Part shown: piece after piece, positions 5,311 to 5,662 of the stretch | How positions within the stretch are numbered: position 1 is the stretch's first letter | How the letters are laid out: each line of letters starts with the position of its first letter | From: Nitrososphaeraceae archaeon | GTDB lineage: Archaea > Thermoproteota > Nitrososphaeria > Nitrososphaerales > Nitrososphaeraceae | DNA length: 5,662 nt | Direction: 5' to 3' | Assembly: GCA_025937665.1 (NCBI GenBank) | Contig: JAICQW010000119.1 | Span: forward strand, 1 to 5,662 | Program-made: the position numbers and the translations under genes | Notes under the pieces: model-generated | Told to the model about the DNA's origin: nothing | The model's input: the letters and a program-made list of their open reading frames with translations, nothing else | The model's database searches: none

Positions 5311-5662
5311 GTTCTAAAATTTGGCGTAATCTTGAATATCATTGCCAGATTATTTTGATGGGACAGAATGTAGACATAACCATCAGGTGCAATCTCTATG
5401 TCGGTAATTTGTCCAAAACCACTTCCAAGAATAACTTGATTTAGCTCTGCGGTATTGTTTGCCACTCTGTCAGATAAATTCCCGTTGAGCAGCAATGATT
5501 TCCTGTCCATGCTTAAATTAAATTGATATAGGTATCCATTATTGGTATCACCTACAAATAAATCGTTATTGTATTCCTTTGGATATCTATCTGAATGAAG
5601 GAACTTCATCTGTGTAGGACCGACTGGATGATTCCAAACAAATTCTGGTGCACTATATTTTC
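5307..5662 (-). CDS. PQQ-type sugar dehydrogenase paralogue, C-terminal 118 residues (5' end outside window)
   Basis: The frame is open from the window edge to a TGA at 5307-5309; the ATG at 5609 is internal, because the codons before it read KYSAPEFVWNHPVGPTQ and match EYSAPEFVWKGRYGPTAI of the complete neighbour (336-353). By eye roughly half of the residues are identical over the whole aligned stretch, including KFLxSD, NDxFVGDxxNGxLYxF, DRxANxTxEL, QVILGxGFGxITDxE and DGYxY. This is the last one to two blades of the same six-bladed propeller, so the full gene should lie to the right of the window. Both paralogues lack basic residues in the FVGDxxNGxLY segment. The two copies differ most at the C-terminus (here ...AMIFKITPNFRT). 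The gene is followed after 242 nt by its paralogue on the same strand, which indicates an old tandem duplication. Catalytic residues cannot be checked here. Confidence 0.87.
   Translation of the reverse strand, partial: KYSAPEFVWNHPVGPTQMKFLHSDRYPKEYNNDLFVGDTNNGYLYQFNLSMDRKSLLLNGNLSDRVANNTAELNQVILGSGFGQITDIEIAPDGYVYILSHQNNLAMIFKITPNFRT

Noticed and set aside
5607..5609. ATG as the start codon of the right-edge dehydrogenase
   Set aside because: The codons upstream of it continue the alignment with the complete paralogue up to the edge.
661..5662. One tight operon of all four minus-strand genes
   Set aside because: Gaps of 242, 96 and 216 nt with TATA-like boxes in each argue for separate promoters, although read-through cannot be ruled out.

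Overview
The window is AT-rich DNA, most likely archaeal. I infer a soil or sediment ammonia-oxidising archaeon of the Nitrososphaeria (a Nitrososphaera- or Nitrosocosmicus-like genome). The inference rests on four things: TATA-like boxes sit close to the start codons, clear Shine-Dalgarno sequences are mostly missing, the left-edge gene encodes an exported repeat protein with 'NLSxNNGTS...VYVVWxDxxxGxxDIxFK' modules that I associate with this group, and divergent PQQ-type sugar dehydrogenases lie next to surface-glycan glycosyltransferases. No rRNA, tRNA or other phylogenetic marker is present, so the assignment is not firm.

Layout. At the left edge (1-613, + strand) is the 3' end of a beta-propeller-like repeat protein. 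Its start is outside the window, and four degenerate blades of about 51-54 residues are visible. It converges, across a 47-nt gap, on four minus-strand genes. Read in the direction of transcription (right to left) these are: the C-terminal 118 residues of a PQQ-type sugar dehydrogenase cut by the right edge (5662-5307); a complete, membrane-anchored paralogue of it (5064-3715); a family 4-like (GT-B) glycosyltransferase (3618-2461); and a multi-pass GT39/PMT-like (GT-C) membrane glycosyltransferase (2244-661). The gaps between them are 242, 96 and 216 nt. No stretch longer than 300 nt lacks a gene. Each gap holds plausible promoter or terminator elements, so separate transcription units are more likely than one tight operon.

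How the genes may work together. All products are predicted to act at or outside the cytoplasmic membrane, or to build material sent there. The GT-B enzyme would add sugars on the cytoplasmic side, and the GT-C enzyme would transfer a sugar from a lipid-linked donor on the outer side. The two dehydrogenase paralogues would be anchored outside and could oxidise sugars, although neither shows the basic residues I expect at one PQQ-contact segment. A cell-surface carbohydrate neighbourhood is a reasonable reading, but direct functional coupling is inference.

No defence system, mobile element, CRISPR array or RNA gene was found. The features most worth following up are the tandem pair of divergent dehydrogenases and the spacer between them, which packs several palindromes and iterated motifs into about 110 nt.
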